Positions 43,479 to 51,552 of a stretch of 64,000 nucleotides of DNA are shown piece by piece. This stretch comes from JAVJUV01 sp040220415 (GTDB taxonomy: Bacteria > Pseudomonadota > Alphaproteobacteria > Rhodobacterales > Rhodobacteraceae). Under the pieces are notes generated by a model. That model did no database searches, was not told where the DNA came from, and was given only the letters and a program-made list of their open reading frames with translations. Made by a program: the position numbers and the translations under genes. The DNA lies in NCBI GenBank assembly GCA_040220415.1, contig JAVJUV010000091.1, positions 1 to 64,000 on the forward strand, given 5' to 3'. Every line of letters begins with the position of its first letter. The first letter of the stretch is position 1.

Positions 43479-45832
43479 AGGAAGATCGCCTCTGCGGCTA
43501 CGACATCAATGGCTGGCGGGATTTCGCAGTAAGAAATTGGACGATCGGTGAAGATGGGGAAGCCCGCTTCGGCGACGGCTGGCGCAACGAAGCCGGCACG
43601 ATCACCGGCGTCGTCGCCGTTGGCGGTGGGTCTCGAATCCGCTGGGTGGGAGGGGCGCAGGCTGCGCTGGCCCCGCATGGCCGCGGCGGCGGATGGGGAG
43701 AGGTTGGTACCGCGCCGCGACACGACGTGGTCCGGCTTCTTTCCGGGGAGGATGACGTATCGGAAGCATTGGACGCTGCGGTATCCGGCACAGCGGCGGG
43801 GACTGCCTATTCCGTGTTCGCGATCAACGATTGCGGGTCCCCGAACGAGGAGCTGCAGGAGCGTCTGATCGAGGCGGCTGGCCGCCTGAAGCACCGGCGC
43901 ACTCTCGCGGTTTGGCGGCCTGTGCTGGCAGTACTGTACGCGCTTGAACATGTCGACGCCGTGCGCAGCCTTGCGCCCGATTCCCGCATCGCGGTCATTT
44001 CGCAGACAGCCGACGGAATAGATGGTCAGGTCTTGAGACTGCGCTCCACGCACGACCGGGGGGAAAACGTCATGGCCCCCGAAAGGCGGCATGCCGGCCG
44101 AAGGCTCACGCGGGAAAACGGATTTGCCCACAGGCTCCAAAAGCTGCTCGAAATGAACGGGCTTCAGGCGAGTGCGCCGCTCTCGGCGCTTCCCGGTTCG
44201 ATCGGCGCCTCTGCCATGGGGCTGGACGCGGGCCCCTCGCTTGTGAGAAGCGCGAGCGATGCCTGGCGGATCGTCGAGATCAGCGAAAGTACAGACGATG
44301 CACCTCTTTCGCTCTCAAGCGATCATGTCGGCTGGCTCGGAGACGCCGATTTGGTCCTTCTCGAGACCGTTGCCGGCGGGGATGCCGCTGAAGCGCCTCG
44401 CAGGGCCGTCGAGGCTGCTCTCAGCCGCGACGTGATCGCCCTGCCGCCTGACGCGGTCGCAAGTGGTGCTCTGGTCGGCGCACGTCGCCTAAGAGCCGGT
44501 CTACCCGTGTTCCTCGACTTCCTGCCCCAGATCTCGACCATCGTGACCCAGGATATGAAGCCTGCGCCATACGACCTTATCGACTCCTCCGAGACGCTTC
44601 CGGCCGGAAAGCTCTACAGAAGCCCACGACCGGCCCGCTTCGCTATACCCACCGGTCAGCAAACCATATCTGTCTATATCCGGAAGGAGACCGCCGAGTG
44701 GCCACGCAAGATCACCGTGGATCTCGGCCGCAAGATGGCCAGCGAGACACCCGTGGAAGTATGGGTTGAGCAGAGCCCAGCTGCCGGCCGTGCGCGCATC
44801 CTGATGCGATCAACCGAGCTTGGCCGGGACTTCCTTCTCGACTGGGACGATGCAGAAGAACTTGATGAGGACTGGGACACGCTTCTCGCTTCGCTCGAGA
44901 CCCCTCCTCCATCCATTCCTAACCGATTGATACTCGAATGCGGCACGGACGCCTGGTACGGAGTGGACGGCAGCGGAGGTCTTGCGGAAGCCATGGTCCA
45001 GAGCGAAGGTGTGGCCACGCCTGACTGGTCTCTGCTTGCACAGCAAATGTCGGCCCGTCCATTCGGCAAGTACGCAGTGTCGAGTGACGGAGAAGTCCCG
45101 GACGTGATCGACGCCGGGGACCTTGCCCGTCTCCAGAGTCTGTCCCGGCTCGCCACGCGCGAGTTCGAAGAGCGATTGGGCGGGCGACGCGGAGGAAACG
45201 ATGCGCTGAAATTTCTGACCTGGCAGTTCCGCAGGTGCGACAGCGAAGTCGTCGAAAAACTTCTGGACGTTCTGGAGGGTCGAACTCGCACCACCATGTT
45301 CGATCACCACATGAGCAAGGTATTGCTTCTCCAGGGTCTTGGAAGAACCGCGAGCACCGAAGAACAGGAACGAAGGATTCTCGACCAGCTGCTCGGGCGG
45401 CCGCATGGCGAATGGCGGTGGCGCTGGGAGACGGCCTGCGCCTCGTTCCTACTGTCGCGGTCGGATACCGCGCCGCTGATGCTGAACCGATCGGACGTCG
45501 ATCTGATGGCAAATGTCGTTCTAAGGGAATTCGAGTCGGAACTTCGGAGCGAGTATACTAAGTTCAACTATGCTCCTTTTCTGATGGCGGGTCTGCTCCG
45601 CTTCCGTCTGAAGGAGCCTTACGCCCTCATTGCCGGCAGTGACTCCGTGGCGGACAAGTTCCGCGACGCTATTCGGCGGACGCTGCGAGATTTCGAGCGC
45701 CGCAGGCCGACCGAAGCGTTTCAAAGGAAGGCCGGAACCTATGGAAAGATCCTGCGCCAGATCGACGCCGAACTCGAAGGCAAGGGAACCAACCCGGATC
45801 TCCTGAAGGACATCTATGGCGCCGGGTCCTAA
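43475..45832 (+). CDS. Hsp70/actin-fold (ASKHA)-like protein with helical C-terminus
   Basis: 785 residues, ATG coupled to the previous gene. The N-terminus MKEDRLCGYDINGWRDFAVR and the later VLAVLYALEHVDAV and RIAVISQTADGIDGQ segments resemble the phosphate and connecting motifs of Hsp70-like ATPases. Around residues 325-345, GALVGARRLRAGLPVFLDFL is a pattern I associate with large bacterial Hsp70-like proteins. The C-terminal 280 residues are all-helical. It would be a chaperone-like or nucleotide-sensing subunit and is the last gene of the operon. The fold call is from pattern only and should be tested by structure prediction. Confidence 0.55.
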   Translation: MKEDRLCGYDINGWRDFAVRNWTIGEDGEARFGDGWRNEAGTITGVVAVGGGSRIRWVGGAQAALAPHGRGGGWGEVGTAPRHDVVRLLSGEDDVSEALDAAVSGTAAGTAYSVFAINDCGSPNEELQERLIEAAGRLKHRRTLAVWRPVLAVLYALEHVDAVRSLAPDSRIAVISQTADGIDGQVLRLRSTHDRGENVMAPERRHAGRRLTRENGFAHRLQKLLEMNGLQASAPLSALPGSIGASAMGLDAGPSLVRSASDAWRIVEISESTDDAPLSLSSDHVGWLGDADLVLLETVAGGDAAEAPRRAVEAALSRDVIALPPDAVASGALVGARRLRAGLPVFLDFLPQISTIVTQDMKPAPYDLIDSSETLPAGKLYRSPRPARFAIPTGQQTISVYIRKETAEWPRKITVDLGRKMASETPVEVWVEQSPAAGRARILMRSTELGRDFLLDWDDAEELDEDWDTLLASLETPPPSIPNRLILECGTDAWYGVDGSGGLAEAMVQSEGVATPDWSLLAQQMSARPFGKYAVSSDGEVPDVIDAGDLARLQSLSRLATREFEERLGGRRGGNDALKFLTWQFRRCDSEVVEKLLDVLEGRTRTTMFDHHMSKVLLLQGLGRTASTEEQERRILDQLLGRPHGEWRWRWETACASFLLSRSDTAPLMLNRSDVDLMANVVLREFESELRSEYTKFNYAPFLMAGLLRFRLKEPYALIAGSDSVADKFRDAIRRTLRDFERRRPTEAFQRKAGTYGKILRQIDAELEGKGTNPDLLKDIYGAGS

Positions 45833-46550
45833 CACCTTATTGCTTCAAGTCGGTAGAGAACAGCTTGCAACTAAACCACGACTTTGGCCACGATTTTCAC
45901 AATATATTTTATTTGATCACGAAGAATGGGAGACCCACAATGCAGGTCGAGACATTGGCAATCCAACATCTTTTCGAGAAAGACGTGCTGTATCTCTATC
46001 TAAACAAGCGTCTTTGCGAATATGATAGCTGGAACGAGGCAAAGATCAAAAAGCGATCAGGAGACTTGTTCGAGAATGCTAAGAAAATTTGCAAAGTGCC
46101 AAGCGCGGAAAAATTAAAGTACTTACGCTTCAGCTCCGCTTTTCTCGGGTCGGTGCGAGTATCGTAGCGCCTCGAAGATGTGTTTCGAAGTTTACCCACT
46201 CTGTCCGTGTGCTTCATACGCGGCCATTTAAGTATCCTGATTGCTGATTGGTTAGGCCATTTTTCAAGGTGGAGAACTGTATTCAATTCCGTCATTGCAC
46301 ACGAAAAGGCTCCTCCTCCGGTCCTTGGGTGGATCGCAATCGTTTCGTACCCTCCCCCCCCATTTCGTTTACCGTTCGGTGTCATAGACGATCATCTCGA
46401 TGCGGCTCAATGCCGACATCCATTGGGGCGCACGACGCTGCGATGCAGAACAGTCGAACTAAACGTTGACGTTCTTTAAAAGAATGCACTCTGCATTGGA
46501 CATCCTGGGGTCAGTTGCAGTTTCGCCCAAAGATATGCAACGTCCGCGAC
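45833..46550. other. 718-base low-GC spacer after module B
   Basis: AT-rich relative to the flanking genes. It contains one possible small ORF (45940-46167) and no recognisable repeat, RNA or transposase. It ends just before the membrane-nuclease gene, so the promoter for that gene is probably here. Confidence 0.5.
45940..46167 (+). CDS. hypothetical 75-residue protein
   Basis: ATG 45940 (MQVETLAIQHLFEKDVLYLY), rich in Lys, Leu and Tyr and low in GC. There is no clear ribosome site and no known motif. Frame openness is modest, so this may not be a gene. Confidence 0.3.
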   Translation: MQVETLAIQHLFEKDVLYLYLNKRLCEYDSWNEAKIKKRSGDLFENAKKICKVPSAEKLKYLRFSSAFLGSVRVS

Positions 46551-48899
46551 ATGACCGTTGAGGATGCCGCACCACCAATTGTTCGCCCGATCGATATCTT
46601 GTCGGGGCTTGGTGTTCTCGAGCGGGCCGAAATGTGCCAGATCATCGCTCTAATTGAATGCGTCGACGGCCTTTTCCTCGCGAAGGGGGCTGTGGAGGGG
46701 ATTGGCGCCAAGCTCGGTCTCGCACCGGATGCCGCCGCCGAACGCCTCCAGGCTACTCAGAATGACCTTGCGTCGTCGTGTTCTTCGGATGCCGCCCTGC
46801 GCTTCCGCCTTTGGTCGAGGCTGACAGAGGCCGTGGCTTTGCCGTCGGCTGTCCTCTCTTTGTCGGGGAAGTCAGCCACGCGATCGGCTTCCGCCTTTGC
46901 TGTTCGAGCCTCCGAGAGACTGACGCCCTCGATCCGCGCCCGTCAGCGGAGGGCAGATCACAAGGAACCTGACGGTAGTATTGGCGAACTGGTCGGCGGT
47001 AAGGTCGCTGACTACTGGAAGTCGGCGAAAGCTGCCGTCATCGCGGAGCCGCCTCTGCCATTTCCACAGATCGTAGCCGAGGAGATGCTGGCGGTTTTCT
47101 CGGACGACAAGGTTCTCGAGGCCGCTGCGAAAGAAGCCGATCCCGAAATTGCTGAGGCGTTGCGACAAGGCCAGGCCCGGGCACGCAATGCACTTGCCCT
47201 TGGCGGCGTTTGGGTCGGCGGGGCGACGGTCGTCGCCAATGCCGGTTTCTTGCCCTACATGCTGGCGGCACAGCTTAGCGCGATCATCCCTCTGGTCAGT
47301 GGCCCCACGCTGGTCTCGCTTCTGGCGACACTCATCAACCCCGTGACAGTGTTCGTTGGCGTTGCCGCGCTCGGATGGCTGGGAATAGGGCGGGGGTCAC
47401 GGGTAGTGCGCAGTCAGCTGGCTGCCCGTCTTGGGGTGCTTATGGCGGTACAAGGCACGCAGCGAAGTGCAACCGGTCTGGATCAATTCCTCACAGACAT
47501 GCGCAGGTTGGACCGAGAACCGACAGGTTCCTTCGACTGGATGCCCGCGAAGGATCGCGAAGACATGCTCCGAAGCGTTGCCGAGATCACCGGTCGACTG
47601 GCAGTGCCTCTTCCGGCACCAGCAGCACGGCCTCCGGACCCTTGGACTTCGAAAAAGATGACCACTGATCTCCCGGATGCGGTCATCGCATTGGGCCTGA
47701 CCTCTGGCGAAATGCTCTGGCATGCTGCAGCGCTCGATCCCAACGTCATGGATGCGGCCGATTTCTCTCGCTCCGAGGATATCGGCGATCCTATGGGCTT
47801 TGCCGCCAATGCCGCTGACTTCATGACCGCCGGCGCTGGATTGTCGCTGCGAGGCTTCACGGCCGAGCGGCTAGTCATGGACAAGCTGATCGCAGACGGT
47901 CACGACGTCCGCCTTGCCGAGGCTAGCAATACACCCGGACTTGACCTCATTGTTGACGGGTTGCCGGTCCAAGTGAAATGCGGGACGGCGCTGTCGAACC
48001 TGACCGAGCATTTCGAGAAATACCCGGACATCCCGGTGATCGCCAATGCCGCCCTTGCCGAGAGTGCCATGGCAAGCGGTGCACCATGGGCGCATCTGGT
48101 GACCACCCTTCCCGGCTTCGAAATTACCACGATCGAAGAGCAGATCGCAGAGACCCTCGGCCATGCTGCAGACCTGACTGACCCGGACGTTCTGCAATTC
48201 GCGCTTTCCGTGGGCGTGCTTCGCGGTGGCATCGAGGTTGCCAGAGGGAGGGTACCTGTCTCCGACTTGCCAGCCTGGCTCATCCTCGATGGCGCCTCGC
48301 GCGGCTTGCTCGCCTTCGCCGGCGGCAATGCAGGAGCGTGGTTCGGCCTCGTTGCAATCGGTCCCGCCGGTGCGCTCATCCTTGGTCCAGCGATCGGCGC
48401 CGCCGCTCTCCTTGGGAACAACACCCTGAAGGGTTATGCCCAGAAAAAGCTGATGGCAGATTGGAGGTTGGACCTCCAACGAGCCGCAGTAGGCCTCCAT
48501 GGGAGTATCATTAGGGCCTTGGAGCGCCGCGTGGCCCGGCTGGAAGAAAGAACTGGTGCATTTGCGAGGAATGCGTCGAGATCTGAAATTGATGCTTGGA
48601 TGGCGCGACGGGCTCAGGATGATCTTATTGCCGCCCTGGAAGACCGCGCGAATCTCATTACGTCTCGCCCCGAGTCCGAGGTCGATGCAATCAGGTTGCT
48701 GTTCAGCGCGCGCGATATCGCGCCCGCAGACGCTGCTGTCCTGTCGGGGATCCACGAAGTCGAAGAGACAATTGCCCGGAAGCCAGGCCTGAAGGCTGCC
48801 ATGATCGAAGCGGGGCACCCCGCCGGCAACCTGCTAAAATCGCGACTGAATAGGCGTTGGGCCAGTTGCCGTCCACCGGAGGCACGTGAAGACGATTAG
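46551..48899 (+). CDS. membrane protein with PD-(D/E)XK-like nuclease core
   Basis: 782 residues from ATG 46551. A soluble N-terminus (1-210) is followed by a strongly hydrophobic region of 2-3 helices (about 213-283). A soluble part then holds the restriction-like core FTAERLVMDKLIADGHDV ... TPGLDLIVDGLPVQVKCG near 440-478, with Asp and Gln-Val-Lys placed as in PD-(D/E)XK enzymes. A second hydrophobic region (573-626) and a charged helical tail follow. It is probably an inner-membrane protein with a cytosolic nuclease-like domain. The family is unknown to me. In an anti-phage setting it could act at the site of DNA entry. Confidence 0.72.
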   Translation: MTVEDAAPPIVRPIDILSGLGVLERAEMCQIIALIECVDGLFLAKGAVEGIGAKLGLAPDAAAERLQATQNDLASSCSSDAALRFRLWSRLTEAVALPSAVLSLSGKSATRSASAFAVRASERLTPSIRARQRRADHKEPDGSIGELVGGKVADYWKSAKAAVIAEPPLPFPQIVAEEMLAVFSDDKVLEAAAKEADPEIAEALRQGQARARNALALGGVWVGGATVVANAGFLPYMLAAQLSAIIPLVSGPTLVSLLATLINPVTVFVGVAALGWLGIGRGSRVVRSQLAARLGVLMAVQGTQRSATGLDQFLTDMRRLDREPTGSFDWMPAKDREDMLRSVAEITGRLAVPLPAPAARPPDPWTSKKMTTDLPDAVIALGLTSGEMLWHAAALDPNVMDAADFSRSEDIGDPMGFAANAADFMTAGAGLSLRGFTAERLVMDKLIADGHDVRLAEASNTPGLDLIVDGLPVQVKCGTALSNLTEHFEKYPDIPVIANAALAESAMASGAPWAHLVTTLPGFEITTIEEQIAETLGHAADLTDPDVLQFALSVGVLRGGIEVARGRVPVSDLPAWLILDGASRGLLAFAGGNAGAWFGLVAIGPAGALILGPAIGAAALLGNNTLKGYAQKKLMADWRLDLQRAAVGLHGSIIRALERRVARLEERTGAFARNASRSEIDAWMARRAQDDLIAALEDRANLITSRPESEVDAIRLLFSARDIAPADAAVLSGIHEVEETIARKPGLKAAMIEAGHPAGNLLKSRLNRRWASCRPPEAREDD

Positions 48900-49578
48900 C
48901 GGTCAGCTGTAACGAGAGATAGCTGATTTCTTCCGCATGCGGCCCATTGCCGACCTCCATCCATGGCCGTCCATGCCGCACCGCCACCCGTCGAACGGGG
49001 CATTCGCCGCAGTTGCGTGATCGCAGAACGGGCGAAGGTCTACTTCGCGGAGATTGTGTTGAAAAACTCGGTGTCCCGCTTCGGAAGGTCGGATTGGCAG
49101 AACATCTTCCCGCGAGGTTGCCTCATCGCAGACCACGTTTGCTAAAAGGATATCTGCGAGAACAGAGTTCCAGACTTTCAACGCGAATTTCGAGTTGCAG
49201 GGTTCTTCAACACAATCCGGACCTTACGGACATTCGCTGTGGTTTGCACCAGTGGCGCCCCTGCGCATAGAGCGAACGATCACGCCAGGGCGCCGGAAGG
49301 TGGACTAGGCGCAGGAAGCCGGTACTTGGCGCCCGCAGCACGATGAGGCTGCGAAGCGCAGCGAGCCGACTCCGACGTCCCCCGGCACTGCATCCTCGGC
49401 ATCTGCCGAAAGTGGTGATCCGCGTCTCGACCGATGGGCGACGCGATCGCGGCTTTTAAGTCTCAATGGGGTGCATAAGTCCTGCGCCCTCTTGGGCCAC
49501 CCTTGCGATAGAGCTTGAATATTTAACTTAGATACGATATCAGTTATCGTATCAAAATTGGATATCGTAGGAGACGGC
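48900..49578. other. 680-base intergenic region with a palindromic operator
   Basis: No convincing gene. A possible insertion-sequence end relic lies at about 49015-49070 (TTGTGTTGAAAAACTC). Composition drops in GC near 49510. A perfect 9-bp palindrome at 49531-49553 ends the region. Small open frames on both strands lack ribosome sites and motifs. Confidence 0.5.
49531..49553. promoter_or_regulatory. perfect 9-bp palindromic operator
   Basis: GATACGATA (49531-49539), spacer TCAGT, TATCGTATC (49545-49553). A third half-site, ATATCGTA (49562-49569), follows within 10 bases. It is placed 26 bases before the ATG of the small gene at 49579, so it is a probable autoregulatory operator. Confidence 0.7.
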
Positions 49579-49863
49579 ATGATTTTGGGTCTCAACGGGA
49601 CCAACCTCGTATTGGAATCAATGGTCAAGGCCAGAATCGAGAAAGGGATAATCAATCAAGCAAGAATAGTGAAAGGTGAACACGGCTACACCGTTCAGTT
49701 CTATGGCCCTGCTGCTGAGTGGAATGGGGAACCTATTGTTCTTTGCAGCGCGAGAAATCCTTACGAGCCCCGACAATTCAAAAGCTTAGATGGGGCGGTT
49801 TCGCAAATTTCAAGAATTGGCTTTGATAACATCAATATAACCGCAGTTTCATCGGAAACTTAA
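49579..49863 (+). CDS. small hypothetical protein resembling ParC-type partition-associated proteins
   Basis: 94 residues; GGAGAC lies 7 bases before ATG 49579. The layout of NLVLESMVKARIEKG, then HGYTVQFYGPAAEW, then RNPYEPRQFKSLDGAVSQIS recalls small plasmid and ICE proteins described as ParC-family partition-associated. Low GC. The palindrome upstream suggests tight control, as for plasmid stability or toxin-antitoxin genes. There is no partner gene next to it. Family assignment is uncertain. Confidence 0.55.
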   Translation: MILGLNGTNLVLESMVKARIEKGIINQARIVKGEHGYTVQFYGPAAEWNGEPIVLCSARNPYEPRQFKSLDGAVSQISRIGFDNINITAVSSET

Positions 49864-50215
49864 GAACTTCTGGAGCTCGCGGCGGAGCACACTCATCTGA
49901 GTCGTATGATCAATAACTTCGGAATGAAAATCGGTTTCATGCGATTTGGCGTCTCGAGCCGAAGGTCACTGATGGGCTGGCCTCGCCGACACTGCGTATA
50001 CTACGCCGGCAGGTTTGGGCCGGAACCGTCGCGCACAATGCGGCGCTCAAACAGCATCTACGCCGGAAAGCATAGCTGCCTAGCGTCACGTGGTGTGTTT
50101 ACCTCTTGAGTAGGACAGCCCAACGGTCCCACAAATGATGCTCTGTACTAATGTTTCGAATTACGTTGGGCAGAGATAACCCGAGTTTCGCAGGAATAGT
50201 CTGGAGGCGTACTGT
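49864..50215. other. 350-base spacer, no feature seen
   Basis: Short open frames only, without ribosome sites or recognisable products. No repeats or RNA genes noticed. Confidence 0.5.
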
Positions 50216-50932
50216 ATGTCCAAAATTACCTATGCTCCAAATAGCCTACCGTTGGGTATGTCCTCCGAAGCAGTGATTGATATTTTTGACCTTCACAACA
50301 GCATTTGTCGAAGGTTGGCACGCGATTTCAAACATCCGGACCTGGACCGGATTGAAGTACACGCTCAGGGACGTGACGGTTTCTTTTCTGACTACCATAA
50401 CGGAGGCGTTCGCCAGCACCGTTATACACGCATCCTGCGCCGAATGCGTCTTGGAGACATGATCTTCGGCCAGCCGGAGTGGGCGATCGCCCTCCGCTAC
50501 CTTGCAGTACGTCCCAACGAGCCTTGGGATATCGAGGGTCGGTACACCTACGAGGACCGAAAGGGAAACACCCGGCAATCGACCTCACAGGCGAAATACC
50601 GTCTGGATACTATCTCGCTCATTGAGAATGACGGCTATGAGGGATGCCTCGAACCAGAGTTCTCGGCCCTAGGTTCTTGTCTTCGCCAATTTGAAGAGAT
50701 CACGGAGACCTTGCCTGCCTGGATCGCCTCAGGCTACGGAATGCAAGTACTTTGCCGCAACTGGAGTTGCGACCAGCGGCAAACAAGGCACCGGGTAATC
50801 AGTAGAGGTGAGATTGCTCGCTTGGCGGAGAGGGTGTCGGACCTTGATACCCTACGCGACAAGCTACACTGCACGTCGTGCGGACAAAACCGCCCCGACC
50901 TTCTGCTCTCCGGCAAACTCGCAGGCGAGTAG
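50216..50932 (+). CDS. unknown protein with C-terminal Cys pairs
   Basis: 238 residues, preceded by GGAGG about 10 bases upstream. The N-terminal half is mixed alpha/beta (LDRIEVHAQGRDGFFSDYHN). Later Cys residues (VLCRNWSCDQ and LHCTSCGQNRP) could form a zinc-ribbon-like site. It is not recognised. It is a single gene, flanked downstream by an integrase relic. A nucleic-acid-binding or antiviral role is conceivable from location only. Confidence 0.6.
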   Translation: MSKITYAPNSLPLGMSSEAVIDIFDLHNSICRRLARDFKHPDLDRIEVHAQGRDGFFSDYHNGGVRQHRYTRILRRMRLGDMIFGQPEWAIALRYLAVRPNEPWDIEGRYTYEDRKGNTRQSTSQAKYRLDTISLIENDGYEGCLEPEFSALGSCLRQFEEITETLPAWIASGYGMQVLCRNWSCDQRQTRHRVISRGEIARLAERVSDLDTLRDKLHCTSCGQNRPDLLLSGKLAGE

Positions 50933-51198
50933 CGCTGCGCACTAAGAGATTCGAACCACTATGCTGCAAGCCAATTCTTGATTTTTAGATCAAATCAATA
51001 GGTTTCGATCGCCGCGGACTTCTACAATCGCTCTTCTTGAACCTGCCACCAGCAATGCAAGGCCGAGTTCTTGCGTCCGCAAATGCTGATACCAAGCGCG
51101 CCCGGCATTACCAGCGGTCACGTCCGTCAAGCTGGTTTAATCTCCTGGATGGCCTGAGGTCATGATCAGGCGGCTTCGGTTGTGATGCTGAGAATGAG

Positions 51199-51297
51199 GT
51201 CGATCTCCTCGGGCACACAAAGATCGACAGCACCGTGCGATACCTCGGGGATGAGCTCGAAGACGCTCTGGCGATCTCTGAAAGCGTGGAAATCTAA
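51199..51297 (+). pseudogene. C-terminal remnant of a second tyrosine recombinase
   Basis: 33 codons, beginning VDLLGHTKIDSTVRYLGDEL and ending in TAA. This is the catalytic tail (LLGH...STxRYL with the Tyr nucleophile) of a phage-type integrase unlike the P4-type one at 59937. No upstream part is present in any frame. Confidence 0.75.
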
Positions 51298-51303
51298 TGG
51301 CGT

Positions 51304-51325
51304 GGGCCGCCATCACTGGCGGCCC
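51304..51325. repeat. perfect 8-bp hairpin
   Basis: GGGCCGCC, loop ATCACT, GGCGGCCC. It lies 6 bases after the integrase remnant and has no T run. Confidence 0.6.
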
Positions 51326-51552
51326 AAACCTGCCGTCCAAGTTGGGCGCAGAATGCTGCGGTGCAGCCCGTCAGACCGGACACTCGCCGCGCGTGAGAAA
51401 TCATGGCCTGGGCGAACGCCCTGTCCTCGGACGACGATATCATTTTCCTTGCACGGACAATGACCACTCTGCTTCGCGACCCGTCGATAGCGGTTCGGAG
51501 CGCCATCGCGTGACGTTGCCCGTTCAACTGACGTGTCTGCCGGTGAGACGGC

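Larger units (their letters stand above)
50933..51552. other. 620-base region with integrase relic and hairpin
   Basis: Apart from the integrase C-terminal remnant (51199-51297) and the perfect hairpin at 51304-51325, nothing coding is convincing. It marks a former recombination junction inside the island. Confidence 0.55.

Noticed and set aside
48903..49181. 92-codon minus-strand frame
   Set aside because: No ribosome site, no motif, and it covers a possible insertion-sequence end.
49906..50109. 67-codon frame after the ParC-like gene
   Set aside because: Atypical composition, no ribosome site and no recognisable domain.
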